This document shows positions 56,801-64,000 of a stretch of DNA of 64,000 nucleotides, one piece after another (positions within the stretch are counted from its first letter, which is position 1; each line of letters starts with the position of its first letter). Both the position numbers and the translations under genes were made by a program. Source of the stretch: Nephrocerus scutellatus (lineage: Eukaryota; Arthropoda; Insecta; Diptera; Pipunculidae); the NCBI GenBank assembly GCA_947095585.1, contig OX352763.1, positions 37,560,010 to 37,624,009 of the forward strand, given 5' to 3'. Below the pieces are notes generated by a model. It did not search any database, was not told the origin of the DNA, and was given only the letters and a program-made list of their open reading frames with translations.

Positions 56801-59800
56801 CTGCATTAAAATTTTTTGTCTCTCTCTTTCTCCCACATACTTATCGACAAAGTTCTGACAGAAAAGATAAAATTTTGGTAAAATGGTTGGTATCAGTGGT
56901 CAGCAAATGCTTGTTGTAGCTGCTTCGTTCAAAATCGTCAGACGTCAGTATTGCCGCTGTAGATTACCGTCTTCTCGCAAAGAAAAACTTATACTTGAGA
57001 CTGAAGCTGTGATGACACTACCTTTTATAGGGATTGTAAATCTGCTGAAAACTAGCGGCGGATAAACGAGATAGCAAGTTATAATAGTAGCCCTTTTCCG
57101 ATCGAAGCCATCTTCCATGCGATTTGGCAATCGGGCTATATTTTATCTCTTTCAAAAAATAACTTGCTATCTCGTTTATCCGTCGCTAGTTTTTAATAAA
57201 AATAAAGTAAGATAGATTTTATATTCAGCTACTCAGTAAGTGCGAGAGTGTACACAATAGCGATAACAATGCGAAAATGTCAAAAAAAAAACTGCTAGCC
57301 GGCTGAAAAGAATGTAAACTGAGTTACAATTTCAATAGAATTTTTATCGAATGTATGTGAAATAGGTGTTGATTTATTATATGCCGTTTTCCATTTTCCC
57401 TTAAGAAGTACAAGAAAATTAAAATGAATAATTCTCGATAATTTGTCTCAAGCCCATTTTACAATTAGTGTTAGAAAGTCATTGGAAAATTAAGAATATT
57501 TATTAGAAAATAATAAATGATAAATTTTTCTAATCACGAGAACTAGATCAATGCATACATTTTAAATCCGACCAGGAACATTTTATGAAAATGAAATGAA
57601 ATAAAATTACTTGTTTTTCACTTGTTTTTACGTTCTTCTCTTATTTCTTTACGCCACAAAGAATCGTTATACTTGAAGAAAAGCAGCCACGGTAAAGTTG
57701 AGTGAGCTTAATAGTAGTAGTTGCACAACTAATTGAAATATTTACTTAATGGAAAACGGCAATTAAAAATATCAAACAATGATATCTGTCACAATTTAAA
57801 ACTTTTCTGTCAGAACTTAAAACTTACGTTTTCATTGTGCGAGCTCTTCTAAGGTTTAAGTTTTACGTCTTAAGTTTTTCATTGTGAGAGCAGGGTTAGT
57901 TGTCTAATGTCCATAACTTCGTTTTTGACAGAATGTTCACATTTTACTCACAGAAATTTTTGTCGTAACAATTAGCAATATTTATAACTACTTTTGAGTA
58001 CCTATGCCTAGCACAACGTGGGCGTTTAAAAAAAGGAGTAGATAATATGTTATTGCCAATGAGCTTGTGTTTTGATTTTGAATGCTTGTGGATCGTAACG
58101 ATGTGGAAAAAAAGATGGGTGATTTTGGAGATCCCGCATGTGTCGTGTGTCGCGAGATGCGTGTAATGCGGGAAAAAGTTGTTTTTTCGACTTTTTTAAC
58201 TTCTTTGAGGTCTTTTCACACAACACAAGAGAGTTCAAAATTTGTAAGCAGCTCAGTGTTATGGGCTATTTCTGAGATCCTGCGTGTGACGCATGTCATT
58301 AGTTGCGTTTAGGGCGTGTCATGCATGGAACAGTGCCTGTTTGTCTGTTTTTCGAGGTTTTTTAACCACCATTCACGCGACCTACAGAGCTGAAATTTTG
58401 TTACAGCTAACTGTTATGAGCCATTTCTGTGATTACGTTGCCGTTTGGGGTTTCGACTTCTTCGTTGAGGTCCTTCAACCACCTTTCACACGACTTGTAG
58501 AACTGAAATTTTATTAGTAGCTAATTGTTATGGACTATTTCCGAGATCACGTGTGTGACGCTTGTCGTGAGACGCGTCTGAAGCGTGGAAAAGTGGTTAT
58601 TTCGACTATTTGGAATTGTTTGAAGTCCTTTCTAACTACCATTCACACGACCTAGACAGATGAAATTTTGTAAAGTGCCATGGGCCGTTTCTGAGATCCT
58701 GCGTGTGGATCATGCTGCGAGTTGATTTTGGTCCTTCTTTGAGATCCTTTTTAATTATATTAACTTTGCGTCTGGATATGTTTGTGTGTTTATTTGTTTG
58801 TGGCTGTTACTTGTGATCAATTTCTAATCCAATTCCTAAAACTCGATTTTATTCAAACTTTGCACACATGTGTATCTTCGATTAGAGAATTGACATAAAG
58901 TTATCTCACTTGAGAAAGCAAAATGAATTCCTCGATCTTCTCGTACACTTATAGCGTAAACAGAAACTAGATTCTCACGATATTTGGGCCTTCGTCCCAG
59001 GATTTTCCTGGCCAAATGGCAATGGCTGGGAGAACTGGTGTCATCTTAGAGCTTGTTCTGGACTTGAAAACTGTCATCAATGGACCTCCAGCTTCTTAGC
59101 GCCACTATATGGAGCGCCATAGAATCTGAATTGCCGCCATACAAGAAACAAAGTCCACCCCTCTTGTATGCTATCCAGAAGCACCATCGTGCACAACTCA
59201 GTCAAATATAGACTCATGGGTATACCGGCACACACAGCACCCGACCCACATTTCGAAACACAAACTATTGCAGTCAAGTCCAACGACACCTTAATCGAAA
59301 TATCAAAGGTCTTTATTTCTCCAACAGCCTGCCGCACTCCCGGCTACCTACCATCCTTCGACGACGACGGTACCATCAATGAAAATTCTCCCACCAGAAT
59401 CTGTGCTACCTGCTCCAGCTCGACAGACCTGAAAACTCCTGAAATCCTTGGCGGGCAGTACACGGGGTAAGGACAAAGAAACTCTTCGTACCACATATCA
59501 AGCGATTGGCCGATCGTTCCTTAACTATGCGGCACCCATCTGGACTCATCATCTCTGCCACACACAATGGCAGAAGCTACAAGCCTGTCAGAATGCTGCT
59601 CTACGCATCATCACTGCTTGTCATCGCATGTTACATGAGGACCATCTCCACTAAGAACCCATAAAGCTTAAAGTGAAAGAGCACAATGAGCTTCTTGACA
59701 AACAATTCCTACTGGCCTGCCACCGGCCCTATCACCTGCTCACCCTCAACAAACCTCCCAGGCAAATCCGATCTGATATCCGAATGTTCCGCTAAGATGT

Positions 59801-62439
59801 AAACCAGTTTATTCCACATAAACTTCTAGACCTAGTGGACTATAAAATGGGAATAAACGCGATTCATTAAGTTCCAATTAGAACCGCACTAGATGGAGCT
59901 CCTTTCTGAATAGTTACATTCACCACTTACGTGACAACATCATCGATCAATGCCCAGACTGTGATGCGTACCACCGCTTATCTATTCAGCTGCCCATCCC
60001 ATCTGACGTCACTTACACCGCTATCTCTTGGACACACCCCGTCGAAGCAGCCGGCATTTCTGGGCCTGGATTGTTCCGACAACAATCTATCGTTTGGACC
60101 AATACGAATCTACATAGTTGCTAAACAACAACAACAACATAACTTTTATTACAACAACTTTTTCGACGACGATCGGTTCTATGCACCGAAATGACTCCAG
60201 TGTTTCACACACTGGACCAAGAATCATCTACTCAGCAATAGACTTAACAGACCTGGAGCTGCTACCACAACAACATCATCAGCAGGCCGAAAACTAGATA
60301 ATCGCATTTTCCAGATTTTTCAGTTATTTTTGCCAAACCATTTTTGTCAATACCATTATCACGTTTTCATAACTACATACTAATTGAGGATCAATTACTC
60401 ACTCACTCACGCACGCATCTTTGTGATTCTAAAACTGTGATGAAATGTCATCAGTATACTAATTTAGTGGTTCACAAATATTTAACAGAGACATAAACCA
60501 TAAGATCTTCTTGTCTGTGGAACCGATACACGAAGGGACATCTCAACATGGTATAGTTTCCAAATTTGCAGATCCTAATGACCTTATCACAGAATTTCCA
60601 TAGGAACAAGTCTTAAAGTCGCATCTTAGTCCTAAATGCCGAATTTCATGCGAATTGGTTGTGAAATGGCTTGAGAAATTGTTTTGTTCCAGAAATTCCA
60701 GATCATAATGATCATATTCCAAAATTTTCATAAGAATAGCTTGAGAAATTGCTTTGTTCCTGAAATTCCAGATCAAAATGATCGTATTCCAGAACTTCGA
60801 TAGGAAGAAGTCTTATAGTCGCATCTTAGTCCTACATTCCAAATTTCATGCGAATCGCTTGATAAATTGTTTTGTTCCTGAAATTCCAGACCATATTGAT
60901 CATATTCCAGAAAATCCATAGGAATAATTCTTAAAGTGGCATCTTAGTCCTACATTTCGAATTTCATGCGAATCACTTGAGAAATTGCTTTGTTCCTGAA
61001 ATTCCAGACCATATTGATCATATTCCAGAATTTCCATAGGAAGGATTCTAATAGTCGCAGCTTAGTCTTACATTCCGAATTTCATGCGAATCGCTTGCTT
61101 TGTTTCAGAAATTCCAGGCCATAATAATCATATTCCAGAAAATCCATAGGAATAATTCTTAAAGTGGCATCTTAGTCCTACATTTCGAATTTCATGCGAA
61201 TCCCTTGATAAATTGTTTTGTTCCTGAAATTCCAGGCCATAATAATCATATTCCAGAATATCAATAGGAAGAAGTCTTATAGTCGCAGCTTAGTCTTACA
61301 TTCCGAATTTCATGCGAATCGCTTGCTTTGTTTTAGAAATTCCAGACAATAATGATCATATTCCAGAATTTCCAAAGGATCATGTCTTAAATTCGCATCA
61401 AAGCCCTACATTCCGAATTTCATGCGAATAGCTTTAGAAATTGCTTTGTTCCAGAAATTCCAGACTATAATGATCATCTTACGGTCGCATCTTATTCCTA
61501 CATACCGAATTTCATACGAATCGCTTGAGAAATGGCTTATTTCTCAAAATAGTGACATTTAACAGTGTCTTACTTAACAGTGTGGCACTTAACAGTGTGT
61601 CATAAAAGTCACTTAACAGTGTGTCATAACGTGTCTCACTTAACATTTTACTTTTTGATCATGCACCTCGTTGTCACGTCAAAACGATACTTCTTTAAGT
61701 ATAGAGTTATTATATTATCATGTGATATGTGGTGCCGCTGCTTACCCTGAGAATTGGATCCTTGTGCATTGCTTGTGGATAAATTATTTGACTTATTTTG
61801 TGCCTGCCAAATAATCCCGTTGCAAAACTTTGTGCACTCTTCAGCGTTCTCTGCGTCGCAGTGTATTTAAAATGGAAAAGGTCCGGATCATATTCACCAC
61901 CCAAAATTTGTGGAAAACGATTCTGCATTCTTTCAGCTAGTTCGATTAACTCATCTTCTCCTTCCGCTACGAGATGCTTTGCATCTTCTGTACTAACATT
62001 AAAGTACCAAAATTTTAGCAACGCAATCTCTTGCGGACAGAGACGCGCAGAACTTTTCTCTAAGATTCTTTGCTTTAATTTTGTCAAACTGTTTTTGGCC
62101 CGGTCGATTATCTTTTTGCTGGGATTTCGTGAACCATGGCGTATTACTGTCCAAATTTTTTTGGGTGTGCATTCTTGAGGAGAGCGTATAAATTGTCAGT
62201 TAAATACTTATATGATTACCTTCCAAGAATTACTTACCTGGATAAACTACTGAGGATGGTGATTCGTCCTTGTTGGCCACAATCCGGTAAGGCGTTTTCG
62301 TAGAAAGGTGGTGTTCGATTTCAATTCGTGTTAAGTCTGAACATTTCTGCTCGATAACTGCTGCAACTGAAGCTGTTTCTGTACATATCACAACTAACGC
62401 TAATAAGAGGTGTTGTAAGAGCATTTTCGAATTTATCAT
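50891..62439 (-). CDS. Mipp1: Multiple inositol polyphosphate phosphatase, five exons
   Basis: CDS complement(join(50891..51056, 51145..51333, 51394..51755, 61746..62173, 62238..62439)), 448 residues, close to the usual 450-490. It is a histidine acid phosphatase that removes phosphates from inositol polyphosphates in the secretory pathway or at the cell surface. A signal peptide (MLLQHLLLALVVICT) lies in exon 1. The phosphohistidine motif RHGSRNP gives H80. The proton-donor position reads THSG (H345) rather than vertebrate HAE. Exon phases match at all four junctions, with donors GTAAGT, GTAAGC, GTGAGT and GTAAGT. No KDEL-type end: it stops at ICHIQ. Met at 62424 is an alternative start. The ~10 kb intron between exons 2 and 3 holds raptor on the same strand. 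Confidence 0.93.
51830..51970 (+). repeat. Fragment of the 25440 dispersed repeat
   Basis: CAGACAGACAGACACCCGTG, then GAAGGTAATATACAGAATTT. The terminal motif of the family, 3' of raptor. Confidence 0.5.
52070..56239 (-). CDS. raptor: Raptor, regulatory subunit of mTORC1, single exon
   Basis: 1389 residues in one uninterrupted ORF. Raptor recruits TOR substrates and binds Rag GTPases at the lysosome. Seen in order: a Gln-rich leader (residues 26-40), the caspase-like RNC domain (about 85-245) with LVLCLNIGVDPPDVVK, ILFHYNGHGVPKP and YVYDCSNAG, then a HEAT-repeat solenoid (to about 720) with PEVRAAAVFALGTFIS. A low-complexity linker rich in Ser and His follows, then a seven-bladed WD40 propeller (about 1070-1389) ending VGFVDNTVAVYGS. 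The first ATG (56239) precedes a second Met in better context (GCAATGTCAGAC, about 56173). A donor-like GTATTT at the 3' end could splice to a short alternative tail. No intron is needed anywhere, which is unusual for a protein of this size. Confidence 0.95.
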   Translation of the reverse strand: MLEPLQYIPSSSSDNNRKTSVAMSDNQQQQQLLQLQQLLANGSFGVVVPDEKCPISFQAKRHQESIDGITYEKQSWRIRERMKTASVALVLCLNIGVDPPDVVKIQPCARLECWIDPSSVSAPKAMELIGSNLQIQYERWQPRARYKKCSDPTVDDVKKLCTSLRRNAKGERILFHYNGHGVPKPTANGEIWVFNKTYTQYIPLSIYDLQSWMAAPSIYVYDCSNAGIIINSFNQFADQHEKELEKALASSLSRQAQPNVQMVIYKNCIHLAACSANQILPMNPQLPADLFTSCLTTPIKIALKWYTMQEKFDLVPHIHSDLIDKIPGKVNDRRTMLGELNWIFTAITDTIAWNTLPRDLFQKLFRQDLLVASLFRNFLLAERILRSHDCTPVSSPALPPCFRHPMWSAWDLVVDLALQQLPEILEKGAAYRQLPFFEEQLTAFQVWLDRESETRSPPEQLPIVLQVLLSQVHRLRALELLARFLDLGPWAVNLALGVGIFPYVLKLLQSSAKELRSVLVFIWAKILAVDSTCQLDLVKDHKYFLSVLQDTTVSKEHRTLSAFVLSCIVNNFLLGQTSALQGSLVSICLVQLNDDSWLLRQWLAICLGMLWQNFDKARWSGVRDLAHEKLYPLLQDPIPEVRAAAVFALGTFISSVTDRTEEHANNIDRIIAITLLDTVGDDMSPLVRLELVAALQWMVLLFESQFVTVYLQEFVTAPASSSVSSAVSSINHHHSSSAHHHHTTHSLERNVNMKRGYSSSCISNMACAPSSIPFHSIFLKLWQGFYNLSHDPFPKVAEAAQKIITYVRDSALYLITAKEATTEKCISLSVSLPPSPNTRVNYLGESPPVCGGGSAHGSSQTNTIAKETVLLGWASGVSAKLRNSPLCSEGQLLQRKIRTSSMNEETEPSTLTATAAAAAHSSGNNLGSTSARSSTSETHSNNSLRSLKPIVTTNFIDWAISYFTRPGKNRYTCVDGKEDQQVFPIDKNSLQLRSRDLRFQRNRNIRRFARDQQARAINNRIDTQNWIGKTQFTPSIVKLLPYEQQIAVAYKEKVSVYDWSRNSVCSYTPAGAASSLGSGSSGVIYKKSSLMTSSLSTSSQSASATAASALARVSAIEFVNAHDIPMILVGHDDGVVRVWQEPMESLNRESRLVTAWEGLPMILSSSSSSATKFRKDTAYGIVMSWQQATQQLLVAGPNRFMRLWDVDKELKICDIPIGAETNVRVLSPTPGTMRTDLIAAGCADGSVRLFDKRCSPSESRIRVYREHSGAILTTCLKENQTTLVSGCSQGKINVFDMRTRASVHSWDVGADVMAIAVHQSVDTVACGSSQKITIYSQNGRAQSVLRSHESFMGPKIGHPSCLSFHSYKVALAVGFVDNTVAVYGSPPGI
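56240..57046. other. 5' region of raptor
   Basis: No second gene seen. Likely contains the raptor 5' UTR and promoter. A 60-codon ORF on the + strand (56883-57065) has no recognisable domain and overlaps the hairpin, so I do not call it. Confidence 0.4.
57047..57195. repeat. 36-bp inverted repeat (hairpin or MITE)
   Basis: Arms 57047-57083 and 57159-57195: AAAACTAGCGGCGGATAAAC + GAGATAGCAAGTTAT against its complement, with one mismatch, around a ~75-bp loop. The loop itself contains TAGCCC...GGGCTA. Could be a short MITE; no clear target duplication. Confidence 0.8.
57460..57760 (+). repeat. Dispersed repeat (13420 family), diverged
   Basis: GTGTTAGAAAGTCATTGGAA, a TTACGCCA block and an AGAATCGTTATACTTGAAGA block, in the same order as the copies in the gene cluster. 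Confidence 0.5.
58080..58740 (+). repeat. Degenerate tandem repeat, units of about 130-160 bp
   Basis: About five units with GAGATC(C)CGCGTGTGACGC..., a TCGACTTTTT/TTCGAGG block, CATTCACACGACCTA and AGAGCTGAAATTTTGTTA, ending GTTATGGGCCATTTCTGAGA. Unit starts near 58120, 58275, 58430, 58545 and 58690. Not coding. Confidence 0.7.
58750..58890 (+). repeat. Fragment of the 25440 dispersed repeat
   Basis: ATTAACTTTGCGTCTGGATA, then TTTGCACACATGTGTATCTT. Confidence 0.55.
58940..60300 (+). mobile_element. Jockey-like LINE, internally deleted
   Basis: Endonuclease piece at 59160-59400 (LMGIPAHTAPDPHFETQTIA, VKSNDTLIEISKVFISP, TPGYLPSFDDD) followed directly by the reverse transcriptase thumb (TTYQAIGRSFLNYAAPIWTH, QACQNAALRIITACHRM, EHNELLDKQFLLACHRP). 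A C-terminal CPDC region at 59950 and a short tail near 60300 complete it. The reverse transcriptase palm is missing. This is a third instance in the window of an element that lacks its central part. Confidence 0.8.
60550..61550 (-). repeat. ~115-bp tandem repeat, about eight units
   Basis: Repeated order: TTCCAGA(AA)TTCCATAGGA, a GTCTTATAGTCGCATCTTAG block, TCCTACATTCCGAATTTCAT, GCGAATCGCTTGAGAAATTG, CTTTGTTCCTGAAATTCCAG and ATCATAATGATCATA-type sequence. TTTCATGCGAAT starts near 60650, 60845, 60962, 61080, 61190, 61308 and 61420, with a diverged unit at 61510. Lies inside the long Mipp1 intron. Confidence 0.85.
61555..61650 (+). repeat. Short tandem repeat CTTAACAGTGTGTCAT
   Basis: ACTTAACAGTGTG(T/G)CA occurs four to five times between 61560 and 61640, immediately after the 115-bp array. 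Confidence 0.75.
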
Positions 62440-63030
62440 CAAAACGAAAATTTGTCAAAAAAATATAAAATTAAAACAATATATACAAAATTTTCAGACA
62501 ACAAACACAAAATACATAAAACACTATTCAATTTGTTATTTGTTTACATTTCTCTTAAAATGTCATCTCATCATATTGGCAACTGACTATCATTGTCATA
62601 GTTCGTCTGCTTGGTTTTCCGCCTTCGTTAAAGAGTGTGTTCGGGTAGGGTAGTGTGTTTACTTACCATGATCTCGCAATGAAAAACTATAAAACAATTT
62701 CGCCCCCTTACGTGAAAGTCAAAATCCGACGAAATGCTTTCCGACCATAATGTAATTTTGACACATTGACTATCTGTCATTTGAAATCATTTTTTTAGTA
62801 TGTAATCTATTTAAAAAAAGTGATAAAATCTATGGTGGTGCTAAAAGTGAATGAAACATATTTAAACTTATTAAAAACTGCAAAGGTGATGATGCAATGT
62901 GCATTCAATATGTTATCAGAATTAAAAGAATTTATGAATCAAATCGAAGAAGAGAAAAAACAAAAATTGTTCATGCAAATTCTCCAATAACCAAAAGTAT
63001 GCTAAATTCCACTATAAATGCTCTTTTGAA
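62440..63030. other. Mipp1 upstream region
   Basis: AT-rich, no gene seen. Likely contains the Mipp1 promoter on the - strand. The 62840-63000 part is Lys/Glu-codon-rich on the + strand and may be decayed upstream sequence of the Harbinger element. Confidence 0.35.
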
Positions 63031-63038
63031 CCTCATAT

Positions 63039-63960
63039 ATGATTAAAACATCGATTAGAGAGCCGGTTAATCCAGAATGTCGTCTGGCTGTGCTCTTACT
63101 GTAAATAATAGATATAAATTTTTAAAGACTGTAAAAATCACTGAACTAGTGGGCGCCGTGGCTCAGTGGAACTGCACATGGCTGCGTAGCAGGAGGTTCA
63201 GGTTCGACTCCCAGCAACACCAAAAATATTTTTCACGGTGTCCCACCTCTCGCTAATGGGTGACAAACGTTCCGAGAGTAATAACTTGTCACGGAAAGCT
63301 TCTCAATTCGCCGTTCGGATCCGGCCTTAAATTGTAGGTCCCTTCATTTGTGTCCGAAAATTAACATGCGCAGCAGAAATGGTCGCAAGAAGTTAGGCCT
63401 TGGGCCGCAATGGTCTGTCGCGCCGAATATTATTATTATTTAATACTCACTGAACTAGTTTTGTCTTCAGTTATTTAACTCAAGGAACTTCCATTCAGTC
63501 TCTTGCCTGGTCGTTCAAATTAGGCAAGAAACCGGTTTGTCAGATAGTTTTGGAAACAGCCGGTATAATGTGGACTGCATTTTTACCTTTTTATGTATCT
63601 GAACCGAGTTCCAAAGATTTTATGGAAATTAGAAAAGACTTTTGGACGATGTGGAATATGCCCAATTGTTTAGGCTCCATCGATGGTAAGCAAATTGCCA
63701 TCAGATCCAAAAAGTGAAAGCCAATACTTCGGCTTCAAAAAGTATTTTAGCATTGTGCTGATGCAAAGTATCGCTTCACAGACGTGAATATTGGAGCGTA
63801 TGATAATCAGAGCAATGGAGGTAAAAAAAGAAATAAAATAGTTTATAATTTTCACGTGATATTATTTCTAAATTTGTAGGTATTTTCCAATTAAGTCGCT
63901 TTGAAAAAAGAATATTGGGCAAAACACTTTCTATTCAGGACGAAAAAAAAATTATGAAAT
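63039..63960 (+). pseudogene. PIF/Harbinger transposase with two introns, broken
   Basis: Exons 63039-63100, 63471-63820 and 63880 onward. Exon 1 ends IREPVNPECRLAVLL. Exon 2 continues YLTQGTSIQSLAWSFKLGKK, then FWTMWNMPNCLGSIDGKQIA, where GSIDGK carries the first catalytic Asp of the DDE_Tnp_4 family. After a stop-producing frameshift near 63700 the frame resumes with SESQYFGFKKYFSIVLM and DAKYRFTDVNIGAYDNQSNG. Exon 3 starts IFQLSRFEKR. At least two frameshifts make it inactive. It could be an old Harbinger transposon or a decayed domesticated HARBI1-type gene. Confidence 0.8.
63151..63446 (+). mobile_element. tRNA-derived SINE with 13-bp target duplication
   Basis: 296 bp. Pol III A box TGGCTCAGTGG at 63159-63169 and B box GGTTCGACTCC near 63202, then a unique body and a TATTATTATT tail. 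It is flanked by perfect TCACTGAACTAGT repeats at 63138-63150 and 63447-63459. It sits inside the first Harbinger intron, which would be 61 bp without it. Confidence 0.9.
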
Positions 63961-64000
63961 ACCCTGTGTGAATTTCGAATAATTGATCTGAAAATAACAA

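Larger units (their letters stand above)
51756..61745 (-). other. Long intron of Mipp1 that hosts raptor
   Basis: Donor GTAAGC after AMHKDPILR (61746) and acceptor CCCTTTTTAG before FYKLCNRW (51755), both phase 0. In the protein family these two segments are adjacent, so the exons belong together across 9,990 bp. The intron contains raptor, a hairpin repeat, two tandem-repeat arrays and a jockey-like LINE. Confidence 0.88.

Noticed and set aside
56883..57065. 60-codon ORF upstream of raptor
   Set aside because: No domain or signal peptide, and its end lies in the hairpin repeat.
63151..63225. A functional tRNA gene
   Set aside because: A and B boxes are present but the acceptor stem does not pair, and the unit has a SINE body, tail and target duplication.

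Overview
The window is AT-rich nuclear DNA of a fly, probably a higher dipteran. Evidence: clear insect orthologues of Mipp1 and raptor, introns of about 60 bp, TATA boxes with TCAGTC initiators, and LINE, Helitron and mariner families typical of Diptera. I cannot name the species. Most bases are mobile elements or their remnants. Only three kinds of host gene are well supported. || Region 1-50 kb: a dispersed cluster of seven paralogous genes, five on + and two on -, each encoding a small secreted Gly/His-rich protein of 102-119 residues. Every copy has a first coding exon of just two codons (Met-Lys), a short intron, and a second exon that starts inside the signal peptide and ends in tandem GLIGGHG-type repeats. 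All seven share a proximal promoter with a TATA box and two AACAGGTT boxes that fit the Grainyhead consensus. The genes were spread by segmental duplication: a ~5 kb inverted repeat (about 2.6-7.9 kb against 13.9-18.6 kb), a direct duplication (about 17.0-20.7 kb against 38.1-42.8 kb) and further partial copies. Between and inside these units lie CR1-like, LOA-like, RTE-like and RNase-H-bearing LINE pieces, a Helentron-like Helitron with a C-terminal endonuclease, a second Helitron remnant, an apparently intact DD41D mariner (rosa-like), a fold-back derivative of that same mariner, and older mariner remnants. Paralogous copies supply empty sites for three of these insertions. || Region 49.5-62.5 kb: a five-exon gene for multiple inositol polyphosphate phosphatase (Mipp1) on the - strand, assembled here from exact splice sites. 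Its ~10 kb third intron contains a complete intronless raptor ORF (1389 aa, mTORC1 subunit) on the same strand, plus a jockey-like LINE and two tandem-repeat blocks. || Region 62.5-64 kb: a broken PIF/Harbinger transposase gene whose 61-bp intron carries a tRNA-derived SINE with a perfect 13-bp target duplication. || The window therefore shows a fast-duplicating secreted-protein family in a transposon-dense landscape beside two conserved signalling genes.
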